The notes: generated by a model from the sequence alone, not told the origin. A DNA stretch of 64,000 nucleotides from an uncultured Erythrobacter sp. (GCA_947495695.1 CANLZP010000001.1:1199069-1263068), one strand, 5' to 3'. Positions 29,195 through 39,900 are shown, counted from the first letter of the stretch. A program made the numbers and translations.

Positions 29195-29713
29195 CTATTT
29201 TGGGGCGAGCACCATCAGCATTTGGCGTCCTTCAAGGCGCGGAAACGCCTCTACTTTGGCAATTTCTTCAACATCGGTTTGCACCCGGCGGAGCAGATCC
29301 ATGCCCAGATTCTGGTGCGCCATTTCGCGCCCCCGGAACCGCAAAGTGATCTTCACCTTGTCGCCGTTTTCGATGAACTTGTTCACGTTGCGCATCTTCA
29401 CGTCATAATCATGCGTGTCGATATTGGGGCGCATTTTGACTTCTTTAATGTCCTGAGTTTTCTGCGTTTTACGCGCAGCATTGGCTTTTTTCTGAGCCTC
29501 ATAGCGGTATTTGCCGACATCCAGGAACTTGGCCACGGGCGGGTCCGCATTGGGGGATACTTCGACCAGATTCAGGCCGAGGTCATTCGCTTGTTCCATA
29601 GCTTCACGGGTATACATCACACCAAGGTTTTCACCTTCGTGATCGATTACGCGTACTTTTTCGGATTGGATGAAATTATCGTAGCGTGGGCCGCTCTTGG
29701 TAGGCGGGGCCAT
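29195..29713 (-). CDS. infC: translation initiation factor IF-3
   Basis: '[53 protein letters not shown]'. Confidence 0.97.
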   Translation of the reverse strand: MAPPTKSGPRYDNFIQSEKVRVIDHEGENLGVMYTREAMEQANDLGLNLVEVSPNADPPVAKFLDVGKYRYEAQKKANAARKTQKTQDIKEVKMRPNIDTHDYDVKMRNVNKFIENGDKVKITLRFRGREMAHQNLGMDLLRRVQTDVEEIAKVEAFPRLEGRQMLMVLAPK

Positions 29714-29788
29714 TGAACGCCGAGGTGGACGGGCTATGGGGCTTTCTCCTTTGGTAGCCTTCAGTTGATGGGCGCTATGTAGGGATTA

Positions 29789-30520
29789 TCAGCGCGAAAC
29801 GCTAGGTGAGTCTTGGGTCGAAGAACGAAATAACGGGAAGTGTAGCAATTTTCCCCGTGTCGGCACGATTGCATCGATCTTATCAGCCGGGCTGAGCGCG
29901 TCCAAAACCGCCTGATCGCTCGCGTCCATTCCGCCGGTATAGGCGCCAAATGCCGGGAGGATCATGCGGTCTCCAGCATCGCATCTTGAGCTTTTTACGG
30001 CGCATGGCCTGGCGATGTGCCGGTCGCGCACTGTCACGCGCATCTTGGGGTGGAAATGGCCCGATAACTCGGGCTGAGTTTCACCGCTCTTGGCGATATG
30101 GCGCAGGACAATCCCGCCCACCTCTAACTCGTCTTCAATCTGGCCGCCAAAACCCCGGTGCATCTGTTCGTCATGATTGCCCGTGATCCACACCCAATCG
30201 AGTGCCCTTGTCAGGGCCTCCAGCATGCCACATGCATAAGCATCCAAACGGTGAGTGCCGTCATCATCGTGGAAATTGTCCCCCAGCGTAATGACCCGCC
30301 GCGCGCCGGTTGCTTTTACAGCATCGGCAATCCTTTCCAGCGTCGCTCTGCTGTCATATGGCGGCAGCATCTGGCCGCGTTGGGCGTAATAACTGCCCTT
30401 TTCCAAATGCAGATCGGACACCAACAGTGCCTGCTCGGCCGGCCAATAGAGCGCCTGGGACGTGCTCATAACAAGCTCGTTTCCGGCGAAATCAAATGGG
30501 GCGAACGAAACGGGAACCAT
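29789..30520 (-). CDS. pdeM: ligase-associated DNA damage response endonuclease PdeM-like metallophosphoesterase
   Basis: 'ALLVSDLHLEKGSYYAQRGQMLPPYDSRATLERI', 'TLGDNFHDDDG', 'ITGNHD'; start trimmed to MVPV. Confidence 0.8.
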   Translation of the reverse strand: MVPVSFAPFDFAGNELVMSTSQALYWPAEQALLVSDLHLEKGSYYAQRGQMLPPYDSRATLERIADAVKATGARRVITLGDNFHDDDGTHRLDAYACGMLEALTRALDWVWITGNHDEQMHRGFGGQIEDELEVGGIVLRHIAKSGETQPELSGHFHPKMRVTVRDRHIARPCAVKSSRCDAGDRMILPAFGAYTGGMDASDQAVLDALSPADKIDAIVPTRGKLLHFPLFRSSTQDSPSVSR

Positions 30521-30580
30521 TCTGTGTCCTTGCCGCGCACCGCAGCCTTTGGCAAGGGGAATGCAAAGTTTGTATCGGGC

Positions 30581-30594
30581 TTGATCCGGATCAA
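30581..30594. promoter_or_regulatory. FNR/FixK-type box TTGATCCGGATCAA
   Basis: exact 14-bp palindrome matching TTGAT-N4-ATCAA, 84 bp upstream of hemF ATG. Confidence 0.75.
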
Positions 30595-30678
30595 ACAAAG
30601 CTGAGCAAATCGACGTATAAGCGTGCTCGAAATTACTCCAACAGCCCCGCAAAGGGCTCAGATGGCTGCAAGGATATC

Positions 30679-31536
30679 ATGACCAATTGGCAATCCCACA
30701 CTGACCGCGCGCGAACATGGTTCGAGGATCTTCGAAACCAGATCTGTGCAGAGTTCGAAGCGATTGAGCGGGAGGCCGGTTCTGATGCGAGCTTTCAATA
30801 CAAAGCCTGGACCCGCGAAGAAGCGGGCAATGCAGATCCGGGCGGCGGCACCCAGGGTCTGATGAAGGGCAAAGTGTTTGAAAAGGTCGGGGTCAATGTC
30901 TCGACCGTGCGGGGAAATTTCAGCCAGGAATTTGCCGGACAGGTGAACGGTGCCAGTCCCGAAAGTCCCGGCTTTACCGCGACCGGCATCTCGCTGGTTG
31001 CCCATATGGCCAATCCGCATGTGCCAGCGGTGCATATGAATACGCGTTTTCTAACCACCCAAGCGGCTTGGTTTGGTGGCGGGGCGGATCTTAACCCGCC
31101 GCTCCCTTATGAAGACGATACAGAGGCTTTTCATGCGGCCTTTCGGGCGGCCTGTGCGGCGCATAACCCAACCTATTATGATCGCTTCAAAAAGTGGGCG
31201 GACGAGTACTTCTACATTCCCCATCGCGGTGTCCATCGCGGTGTTGGCGGGATTTTTTACGACCATCTTGAATGCGAGGATGACGCTGCTTTCGATCGCA
31301 ATTTTGCGTTTACGCAGGACGTCGGAAAATCATTCCTCGATATCTATCCCAAGCTGGTGCGCAAGCGGATGGAGGCGGATTTTTCGCCGCAGGACAAACA
31401 ACAGCAGCTGGAATGGCGCGGGCGCTATGCCGAGTTCAATCTGGTTTATGACCGCGGCACTTTGTTTGGCCTGAAAACTGGCGGAAACATTGATGCGATT
31501 TTGATGAGCCTGCCACCAGAGGCGGTGTGGAGCTGA
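30679..31536 (+). CDS. hemF: oxygen-dependent coproporphyrinogen-III oxidase
   Basis: 'AWFGGGADLNPPLPYEDD', 'GVGGIFYDHLE', 'YAEFNLVYDRGTLFGLKTGGNIDAILMSLPP'; ATG 30679. Confidence 0.97.
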   Translation: MTNWQSHTDRARTWFEDLRNQICAEFEAIEREAGSDASFQYKAWTREEAGNADPGGGTQGLMKGKVFEKVGVNVSTVRGNFSQEFAGQVNGASPESPGFTATGISLVAHMANPHVPAVHMNTRFLTTQAAWFGGGADLNPPLPYEDDTEAFHAAFRAACAAHNPTYYDRFKKWADEYFYIPHRGVHRGVGGIFYDHLECEDDAAFDRNFAFTQDVGKSFLDIYPKLVRKRMEADFSPQDKQQQLEWRGRYAEFNLVYDRGTLFGLKTGGNIDAILMSLPPEAVWS

Positions 31537-32430
31537 TTATTCGGGAGCGTAAACCCGCACCCAATCCACTTCCATCGCAACGCCGCCCTGCTTGATCTGC
31601 TCTGCCGTTTCAGCGGGGAGGCCGTAATAGGGCTGTTTGATCCCATTGGTTTTGGCCGGATAGATGCCGCCGACGGCGAAGTTCAGAATCGCGAATTTTG
31701 GCGTGTCGAAACGCCATTCGCCATAATATCCAACCATCTCCTTGGTGGCGCGATAGGTCAGGCGACCGTCCACCTCGAACAGCACGGCATCGCTGGTCCA
31801 TTCCACTGCATAGGTGTGCCAATCGGTTGCATCTTGCCCGTCAGAGAAAAAATACTTGTTCACGATCGGCGTCTCGCCTGAATAGCCAGGGCCATGCAGG
31901 GCCACGCCTGTCCAATCGGTTTCGCCGACATATTCCATGATGTCGATCTCGCCGGTTTGCGGCCATTGGCCGTTGCCCAGCAGCCAGAACGCAGGCCATA
32001 CTCCCTCGGCATCAGGCAGTTTGATGCGCGCTTCTATGCGGCCATGGGTGAATTCGAACTTGTCACGTGTGTTGACCCGGCCAGAGATGAAGTCCGCATT
32101 GCGATCTTCCCTGCTGTCGACGCCAGGACGATAGACCGGACGCAATACCAGCGCGCCGCCATCGGCACCCTCGATGTCCTGCGCGATAGAGATAGTATCG
32201 GGCGAATCGAGATAGGCTTGCAACTCGTCATTGACCCAGAAATCCATCCCCACAACATTCCATTTGGAACGATCAAGGTCAGGGGCATTGAATTCATCAG
32301 CGAACAGCAATTCGCGGTCAGCCAATTGTTTGGGATCGCCATTTTTAGCTGCGCTGATAGATGTCGATAGATCGCATCCAGCTGTACCCAGAGCAAGGCC
32401 CACGAGCGCGATTGCGGCCAACACTTTCAT
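31537..32430 (-). CDS. glycoside hydrolase family 16 lipoprotein (beta-glucanase/laminarinase-like)
   Basis: lipobox 'LGTAGC'; catalytic 'TGEIDIMEYVG'; 'WPAFWLLG'. Confidence 0.92.
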   Translation of the reverse strand: MKVLAAIALVGLALGTAGCDLSTSISAAKNGDPKQLADRELLFADEFNAPDLDRSKWNVVGMDFWVNDELQAYLDSPDTISIAQDIEGADGGALVLRPVYRPGVDSREDRNADFISGRVNTRDKFEFTHGRIEARIKLPDAEGVWPAFWLLGNGQWPQTGEIDIMEYVGETDWTGVALHGPGYSGETPIVNKYFFSDGQDATDWHTYAVEWTSDAVLFEVDGRLTYRATKEMVGYYGEWRFDTPKFAILNFAVGGIYPAKTNGIKQPYYGLPAETAEQIKQGGVAMEVDWVRVYAPE

Positions 32431-32445
32431 ACCATCTCCCCTTCT

Positions 32446-32459
32446 TGATAACGTTCACA
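32446..32459. promoter_or_regulatory. LacI-type operator-like TGATAACGTTCACA
   Basis: TGNNAACGTTNNCA dyad 16 bp upstream of the GH16 start codon. Confidence 0.4.
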
Positions 32460-32570
32460 TAACACATTCTGCGTTTAGCGCCAATTGCCCTTAGGCGCGC
32501 GCCTCAATTTCTGCTCAAGCAAATTCTCGCTTGCGCTTTTGCGAGCAATCGTCACATCATCCCGCCACCC

Positions 32571-34661
32571 ATGCTGCGTCAATATGAACTTGTTGAACGG
32601 GTCCTTGGCTATGACCCCAATGCCGACGAGGCAGCGCTGAATCGCGCCTATGTTTATACGGTGCAGAAACATGGCACCCAGACGCGTGCCAGCGGTGATC
32701 CCTATTTCAGCCATCCAGTTGAAGTTGCCGGGCTGATGACCGATCTGCAGCTGGATCAAGAAACGATCATGACCGCGTTGCTCCACGATACGGTCGAGGA
32801 CACGCTGGCGACGATTGAGGATATTGAGGCAAACTTTGGGCCCGAAGTCGCCCGATTGGTGGATGGCGTCACCAAGCTGTCCAAGATTGAAGCCATGCCT
32901 GAGGACGAGCGCGCTGCTGAAAATCTGCGCAAGTTTCTGCTCGCCATGTCCGAAGATATTCGTGTGCTTCTGGTCAAGCTGGCTGACCGCTTGCACAATA
33001 TGCGCACCCTGCATTTCATCAAGAAGCCGGAAAAGCGCCAACGGATCGCTCGCGAAACGATGGATATCTATGCCCCGCTGGCAGAGCGGGTGGGCATGTA
33101 TGAATATATGCGCGAAATGCAGGCGCTGGCGTTCGAACAATTGGAGCCAGAAGCTTTCGCCACGATCAACGACCGGCTGGCCAAATTGCGCAGCCAGGAT
33201 GGCGGGCAGGTCGATGCCATTGCTCTGGCCATTAAACAGGCACTGGCGGAAGCGGGTCTCACGGTCGAAGTATCCGGGCGCGAAAAGCATCCCTATTCGA
33301 TCTGGCGAAAGATGGCCGAGCGCCATGTCAGTTTCGAGCAGGTCACCGACATTATGGCATTTCGCGTGGTGTGCGAAAGCGAGGCTGATTGCTATAAAGC
33401 GATGGGCGTTCTGCACACGACGTGGCAATTCCTGCCAGGCCGGTTCAAGGACTATATCTCTACCCCCAAGACAAATGGCTATCGTAGCCTGCACACATCC
33501 TTGATGTATGAAAATTCCATGCGAGTGGAGGTGCAGATCCGCACTCGGGAAATGCATCAGCGCAATGAATTCGGGTTGGCTGCGCATTGGGCCTATAAAC
33601 AAGGCGACCGGCCCGATGGACAGGTCAGCTGGCTGCGTGATTTGATCGAAATCGTCGACGCCAGTCACGATGCCGAAGAATTGCTCGAGCATACTAGGCT
33701 AGCGATTTATCAAGACCGCATCTTTGCCTTCACTCCCAAAGGCGCCTTGTTCCAATTGCCAAAGGGCTCAACGCCGGTGGATTTCGCCTTTGCCGTCCAT
33801 ACGGATCTGGGTGCCCAAACGGTTGGGGCAAAGATCAACGGGCGTCACATGCCGCTGCGCACACCGCTGGAAAATGGCGACGTGGTGGAAATCATCAAAG
33901 GCAAAAAGGCAGAGCCGCAGTTGAACTGGTTGGGCTTTGTTGTGACAGGCAAAGCGCGCGCCGCCATTCGCCGCGCTGTGCGCCTGAAAGAACGCGATGA
34001 AGTGGCCGAGATTGGGCGCAAATTGTTCGACGAAATTGCCACAAAAGTTCCTGCCCGTATTGGCAAGAAGGCAGTGCGCGATGCAAGCAAGCGGCTGGGG
34101 TTGGATGGTGAACCAGAGCTGATGTACGCTATTGGCGCTGCCAAGTTGAGCGACCGCGAAGTGATGGAAGCTCTGGTCCCGGGATGCACTGTAGATATTG
34201 ACGACGATGAGGATTGGTCCAAGCGCGACCACACGATCTCTATCCGTGGACTGACGGCGGGCGTCGGTTTCAAACTGGCAGAGTGCTGCCACCCGGTTCC
34301 CGGCGACCGGATTGTGGGCTTGCGCAAGAAGGGCGAAGGCGTGGAGGTCCATGCGATCGATTGCCTGGCATTGGCGAGTGGGATCGATTCCGATTGGCTG
34401 GATTTGAGTTGGGGCAAGCAGTCTCAGGGCGCTTTGGGCCGGATGCGCGTGACGATCTATGATCGCCCGGGAACCTTGGCAGAAATGGCGGGCATCTTTG
34501 CCCAAAATCTGTCCAATGTGAAGTCGCTGGAGCAGGTGCAAAATGATGCACCCTTTGCCAGCTATGAAATTGATCTCGAAGTGCAGGATTTGGCGCATTT
34601 GACGCGTATTCTGAGCGCTTTGCGTGCGAGCGATGCGGTGGCACAGGCGGAGCGCGCCTGA
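32571..34661 (+). CDS. bifunctional (p)ppGpp synthetase/hydrolase, RelA/SpoT family
   Basis: HD domain 'ALLHDTVEDT', 'RLHNMRTL', synthetase 'YISTPKTNGYRSLHTSL', TGS 'GSTPVDFAFAVHTDLG', ACT C-terminus. Confidence 0.97.
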   Translation: MLRQYELVERVLGYDPNADEAALNRAYVYTVQKHGTQTRASGDPYFSHPVEVAGLMTDLQLDQETIMTALLHDTVEDTLATIEDIEANFGPEVARLVDGVTKLSKIEAMPEDERAAENLRKFLLAMSEDIRVLLVKLADRLHNMRTLHFIKKPEKRQRIARETMDIYAPLAERVGMYEYMREMQALAFEQLEPEAFATINDRLAKLRSQDGGQVDAIALAIKQALAEAGLTVEVSGREKHPYSIWRKMAERHVSFEQVTDIMAFRVVCESEADCYKAMGVLHTTWQFLPGRFKDYISTPKTNGYRSLHTSLMYENSMRVEVQIRTREMHQRNEFGLAAHWAYKQGDRPDGQVSWLRDLIEIVDASHDAEELLEHTRLAIYQDRIFAFTPKGALFQLPKGSTPVDFAFAVHTDLGAQTVGAKINGRHMPLRTPLENGDVVEIIKGKKAEPQLNWLGFVVTGKARAAIRRAVRLKERDEVAEIGRKLFDEIATKVPARIGKKAVRDASKRLGLDGEPELMYAIGAAKLSDREVMEALVPGCTVDIDDDEDWSKRDHTISIRGLTAGVGFKLAECCHPVPGDRIVGLRKKGEGVEVHAIDCLALASGIDSDWLDLSWGKQSQGALGRMRVTIYDRPGTLAEMAGIFAQNLSNVKSLEQVQNDAPFASYEIDLEVQDLAHLTRILSALRASDAVAQAERA

Positions 34662-35020
34662 TGGGTGTCATCGGCATTGATCATGTGCAACTGGCCATCC
34701 CCGAGGGCGGCGAGAATGAAGCGCGACGCTTCTATTGTGATATGCTGGGCATGACCGAGGTACCAAAACCCACCAATCTTTCCCCCACCGGGTGCTGGTT
34801 TGAAAGCGGATCGGTGTCCGTGCATATCGGGGTGGATGCGGACTTTAAGCCTGCCAAAAAGGCGCATCCGGCATTGCTGGTGGATGATCTGGCAGATCTG
34901 CGCCAAGGGCTGGAAGCGGTCGGCATTGAAACCCAAGATGATAAACAAGTGAGCGGCTATGACCGCTTCTTTACCCAAGATCCGTTCGGCAACCGGATCG
35001 AGATCATGCAACGGGTCTAA
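34661..35020 (+). CDS. VOC/glyoxalase family protein
   Basis: 'GIDHVQLAIPEGGENEARRFYCDMLGM', 'YDRFFTQDPFGNRIEIMQ'. Confidence 0.9.
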   Translation: MGVIGIDHVQLAIPEGGENEARRFYCDMLGMTEVPKPTNLSPTGCWFESGSVSVHIGVDADFKPAKKAHPALLVDDLADLRQGLEAVGIETQDDKQVSGYDRFFTQDPFGNRIEIMQRV

Positions 35021-35334
35021 AGCAGCTCTAGCCGGAGGGTGACCGGATCACCTTCTGCCAAATCTTCGGCCCGCATCACCTTTTTGCTAACCAACAAGAT
35101 CCATTCGGATTGTTTTTGCTGCGGGAAAACAGAGCTCTTCCAATCGGTCTCGCCTATTTGGGCCATCACTTTCACCGACCCAAACCCGCGTTGGCGTCCG
35201 AACTCCAGCCGATGCAGCCGCGCATGCATGGCGATCTGCTCGGCTGCCTCGCCGGTGATCACCACCAGATGATAGGTGCCACGATCTCCCTGCCAACGGG
35301 TCAGAGGTAGAGTCGCTTGTACGGTGTCAGTCAT
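35017..35334 (-). CDS. DUF1905-like domain protein
   Basis: 'GTYHLVVITGEAAEQI..GFGSVKVMAQIGETDWKSSVFPQ'. Confidence 0.75.
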   Translation of the reverse strand: MTDTVQATLPLTRWQGDRGTYHLVVITGEAAEQIAMHARLHRLEFGRQRGFGSVKVMAQIGETDWKSSVFPQQKQSEWILLVSKKVMRAEDLAEGDPVTLRLELL

Positions 35335-36301
35335 CGTCCGCTACGCGCCGCACCGGAACGGGGATGTTGCAGATATCCGCACCTCCCGCAGGCACGATAA
35401 AGAAGGGATCGCGGCGATTGGCACGGGCTTCGGCGTATTGGGCGAAGGTCTCGCTTTCGGTGGAGAGATATTCGAACAATGGTTGCTCGTCCTCGGATAG
35501 GTCGCTGGCGACGCGAACCGACAGGATGGGTGTGCGATTGTCCGCCTCATCTGCGGCGTAAAACCCTAATTCGCCCTTGCCGCGCGGCAGGCTGGAAAGG
35601 TGCTCCATTCCGCTGATGATCCGTCCGACCAGTGCAATATTGCGATCCAGATGACGCGGTGCGTGGCCGATGACCGTGTAAAGTTCCGCTCCAGAACCTG
35701 TGTCCGGCGAGTAATTGCGTCCGACACCTACCATGCCGTAGCAGTGGACGGGCCAAGACCACCCATCGGAATCGCCAGCTATCGGCCAACCCTTTTGGTG
35801 AGTGGCCCAATCCGCATAGAGATCAGCAGGGCCGTCTACGCCAAGCACTACAGTGCTACTGTCATGATATGGCTCGGCCCTGTACTCATCCTCATCCATC
35901 ACCCTCAGCCCCTCGGGCAACGGTTTGGCTTCGCCGGTCGCTTCGGGATTGTCGTAATTGGGATCGCCCCATTGGACGACGTAATTGTCCTGCACTCGGT
36001 TGACGCTGATCCCGTCATACCAATTCGCGCGGGCGAGGGTGCGGATGTTTGCGATCCAGCCTTGCGAGAAAGGCGCTGGCATCAATTGGATGATAACTTC
36101 GCGCGGCTTTCCTTCGCCATCCGGCGCGAGTGTCATCACCAGCAAATCCTCCGCCGCAATCGTCACCCACTCCTCCGCAGAGGCTTGTGCAACGATCTGG
36201 CCGGGCGATGGCGCACCCTCGGCTGGATCCTGCGCAGCAAGCGAAATGGGCGCTGAAAAGGTCAGGGCGAAAGCGGCGGCGGCCAGAATTGTTTTCTTCA
36301 T
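35327..36301 (-). CDS. secreted cyclophilin-like peptidylprolyl isomerase
   Basis: signal peptide; 'CYGMVGVGRNYSPDTGSGAELYTVIGHAPRHLDRNIALVGRIISGMEHLSSLPRG'. Confidence 0.85.
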   Translation of the reverse strand: MKKTILAAAAFALTFSAPISLAAQDPAEGAPSPGQIVAQASAEEWVTIAAEDLLVMTLAPDGEGKPREVIIQLMPAPFSQGWIANIRTLARANWYDGISVNRVQDNYVVQWGDPNYDNPEATGEAKPLPEGLRVMDEDEYRAEPYHDSSTVVLGVDGPADLYADWATHQKGWPIAGDSDGWSWPVHCYGMVGVGRNYSPDTGSGAELYTVIGHAPRHLDRNIALVGRIISGMEHLSSLPRGKGELGFYAADEADNRTPILSVRVASDLSEDEQPLFEYLSTESETFAQYAEARANRRDPFFIVPAGGADICNIPVPVRRVADDD

Positions 36302-36419
36302 TTGCGCTTGGTGCCATCATGCGGGTTGCGCTGCAATGGCAGGGCAGCTAGAGGCGCGCATTCTTGTTGATGCGGCACCGCGGCGCTGGGCCAGCGATGC
36401 GTTAGCAGAATGAGAATGC

Positions 36420-36507
36420 GGAGCGGTGGCAGAGTGGTCGATCGCGCACGCTTGGAAAGCGTGTATAGGGCAACCTATCGAGGGTTCGAATCCCTCTCGC
36501 TCCGCCA
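36420..36507 (+). tRNA. tRNA-Ser(GGA), CCA encoded
   Basis: acceptor GGAGCGG..TCGCTCC-G-CCA; anticodon loop CTTGGAAAG (GGA); long variable arm; GGTTCGAATCC T-arm. Confidence 0.95.
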
Positions 36508-36762
36508 CCTAGTTTCTTCGATCTCAGACACGTAAGAAGTTGCCTCCCAGAACCGGGCAATTCTGCGCCAGTTTTCGCTTGACCAATTGCCCGGAAAACG
36601 GACCAAGAGCAGCGAAGCCTGATGGCCTAACCTGGCCATGGGTCGAGGAAATTCTGCCAAGTGGAGGCGGGTTGGCGTCCGACTAACAACACCGCCTTCT
36701 GGCGTTTGAAAATGCGTCGAATGATAATTTGCGGCCCTGCATGCTTCCGTGTTGCTGTCCCG

Positions 36763-36776
36763 CCACATTAATGTGG
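36763..36776. promoter_or_regulatory. 14-bp palindrome CCACATTAATGTGG upstream of TonB receptor
   Basis: perfect palindrome 154 bp before ATG 36931. Confidence 0.45.
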
Positions 36777-36930
36777 GTAAGATTATGATCGGCGTGATAA
36801 AACTTGCGAACATTTCGTTATTCATATTTACGATGTCTTCAGGGACTAATTTCTAAAGAGGGTGGGATCTCTCTTTGGGAGCCATTTGGATAGCCAGTCG
36901 GTTTGCGCCCGCTGGATAGGGGAACAGCAA

Positions 36931-39900
36931 ATGATTAAAAACACCAGATTTTCTGACCGCCGGCCTGCGCGCTGGCTTACAAGCGCCGGGGTTTCGGCCT
37001 TGGCCATCACAATAGCGTCGCCCGTATTCGCTCAGGACAATACGAGTGATGATGCTGACGAAACCGTTGTCCTGGATGACGGCACAGCTCAGGTTGACAG
37101 CAGTCAGTCGATCGTTGTCACGGGTTCGCGGATCCGTCGTAATGAAACGACTAGCGCTTCGCCGCTTACTATCATCGACCCTAACCTTCAGCGTAAGCAG
37201 GGCTTGAATTCGGCAGCTGAAATCATTCAGCAGTCTCCCATCGCCAACGGCTCGACCCAGATCACCTCAGCGATCTCCGCCAACACCATCTCAAACGGTG
37301 GTCAGGGTGCTCAGACGGTTTCCCTTCGCGGATTGGGTGCTGAGCGGACCCTTGTTCTGTTGAATGATCGTCGCGCTGGACCTGCCGGTACTCGTGGTGC
37401 TGTTTCCGCATTCGATCTTAACGTTCTGCCGGGCATCATCATTGAACAGGTCGACGTGCTTAAGGACGGTGCGTCATCTATCTATGGTTCAGACGCTGTT
37501 GCGGGTGTTGTGAATATCCGCACCAAGAAATCAACCGACGGACTCGAATTTGACTTCTATCGCTCGCAGACCTTTGAGGAAGGCGGCGAAGAAACCAGTG
37601 TTAGCCTTGCATGGGGCAAGCAGTTTGACCGCGGCCACATCATGTTGGCAGGCGATTATTACAAACAGCGCGAATTGCAGCGTCAAGACCGAGACTTCCT
37701 CGGCTGCCCCGAAGACTATGTCTTCAGCGAAGATGGTCAGCGCAGGCTTGATCTGATTGATCCGCGCACCGGTGAATTGGGCTGCCCCAATGGAACGCTT
37801 TGGGGGCATGTTTGGACGTATTTCTCCGACAACTTGCAGGATCAAGATCCTAACTTCTTCAATCCAACGATCGTTTCATTGCTGCAGTTTAGCTACGGCA
37901 ACGATAATCTTGGTAACTTCATTCCGGCTCCTGGACCGGCGGTTAATCCCGGAAACGTAATTACGCCTCCAGGCTGGTTTGCGGTTAGTTATGAAGATCC
38001 CAATGCTTACATCCTGCGCAATGCCTATCACCCGTTCGAACAGGCAAGCACAGTTATTCCTGAAACGGAGCGCTTCACGCTTTACGCTGATGCAGCGTTT
38101 GAACTGACAGACGGCATTGAAATCTACGCGGAAGGCCTGTTCAACCGGCGCGAGACATATGTAGATACATACTCGCAGTTCTATAACTTCGGTTATACGG
38201 ACCTTTATGCGCCAGGTGATCCGGATGATCCGTTCCCAGGCTGGACATCGTTTGGTGGACTGGGCGCATTTGTCAGCCCTACCGGCATCCTTGACCAGTA
38301 TGATAACTGGATCGATGTCGACTATTACCGCGGTGTTCTGGGTGCTCGGGGCGATCTGACCGATCGTATCTCGTACGACGTTCACGGGCAGTATAGTCGC
38401 TCGGAAGGCAAGTATACACTGCAGCAAATTTTGCAGGATAGTATCACACAGCAAACCGATCGTGCCTATGGCTACGGCTGTTCAGGGCTGTTTACGGCGG
38501 TTGAGAACAAGCCGTGCCTGCAGATCAACTGGGTTGATCCTCGCGTGATGGCTGGCGACCTAACTCAGGAAGAAATTGACTATCTGGTCGACGAGGAAAC
38601 CGGTAATACTGTTTACGAACAAATTTTTGCCGAAGCTTCTGTTTCTGGTGAATTGTTCGAACTGCCAGCAGGCCCATTCGGGTTCGCAGCTGGTGCGGTT
38701 ATCCGGCGTGACGAGATTGACGACACGCCCGGCGACATCACTTATGCGCTGACGCCAGGCGGTGATCCGAACAATCCCGATGATTATGTCGACAACGGAT
38801 TTGCGAACAACTTCTCGTCTACACCCACCCGCGGGCGGACAACGACGAAAGAAGCATTCGCTGAAATCAACGTTCCGCTTCTTGCTGACGAATTCCTTGT
38901 CCAGAACTTGGAAATCTCGGCTGCTGCTCGTGTCACCAATGTAAGCGCGACAGCTCCTGACGGCCGCAGCGATTCCAGCAATGGCAACTGGACCTATAAG
39001 CTGACGGGTAACTGGCAAGTTACCGATTGGCTTCGGTTCCGCTCAACCTATGGCACATCCTATCGTGCGCCTGCGTTGTTCGAGCAATTCCTTGGTAGCC
39101 AAGCGAGTGGTGCGCGTCAGCGTAACGTCGACCCTTGTGTGCGTTGGCAGGAACAACTTGACGATGGCACGATTACTCAGCGTATTGCGACCAACTGTCA
39201 GGCTGACCAAAGCTTCTTGAACGGTCCTGCGGGCGGAATTCCGTTCGATCATACTGGGGCTGGTATCCAGGTTTCGGTGTTTACATCGGGCGGCCTTGGA
39301 GTGCTTGAGCCGGAGACGTCACAGGCATTTACAGCCAGTGTGATTTTGACGCCAACATTGGCCTTCCTGCCTGACACAGATATCGCTCTGACAATCGACT
39401 ATTTCGATATCACGGTTGAAGGCGAGATCTCACAATTGGATCCGTTCCAGATTGTTTCAGGTTGCTATGATTCAGAAGACTTCCCGAACAATCCGTTCTG
39501 TTCGTTCTTCGAACGCGGTCAAGATGGCGATATTAACAATATCCGCTTCGTGAATCGTCAGTTCATCAATGTTGATGAGCAGGTAAACCAGGGTATCGAC
39601 TTCACCCTGCGCGTTCGTCATGACTTCGGAAATCTGGGAGAATTGTCGCTTCTTGGTCAGGCTACTTTGCAAACGAAAGACACGCTCTTCACCTTTGCAA
39701 GCGACGCTGATGACTTCGATCCCGATGGTTTCCTCAACGGACAAGTTGGCGATCCGAAGTTCACAGGCAACATGATCGCGACGTGGGAGAAAGATAACAC
39801 CACGTTCCTGTATGGTGTGACCGTTATCGGTGCTTCTTCGAGTGAGCGCCAGTACATCGATGATTTCGGTGGCCTATGTAACCCAACTCCATCGTTCGAA

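Noticed and set aside
32475-33692. Long minus-strand ORF (405 aa) antisense to the RelA/SpoT gene
   Set aside because: Antisense shadow ORF over a strongly supported gene; composition (His/Gln/Leu/Ile-rich) is typical of reverse-frame translation.
36420-36507. tRNA-Ser as an integration (att) site for an island covering 36.5-64 kb
   Set aside because: No integrase next to the tRNA and no second copy of the tRNA 3' end seen in the window.
36317-36825. Minus-strand ORFs ending or starting in '...RWRSERDSNPR' and 'MAEREGFEPSIGCPIHAFQACAIDHSATAPH'
   Set aside because: These are the familiar spurious translations across the antisense strand of a tRNA-Ser gene (36420-36507), not proteins.
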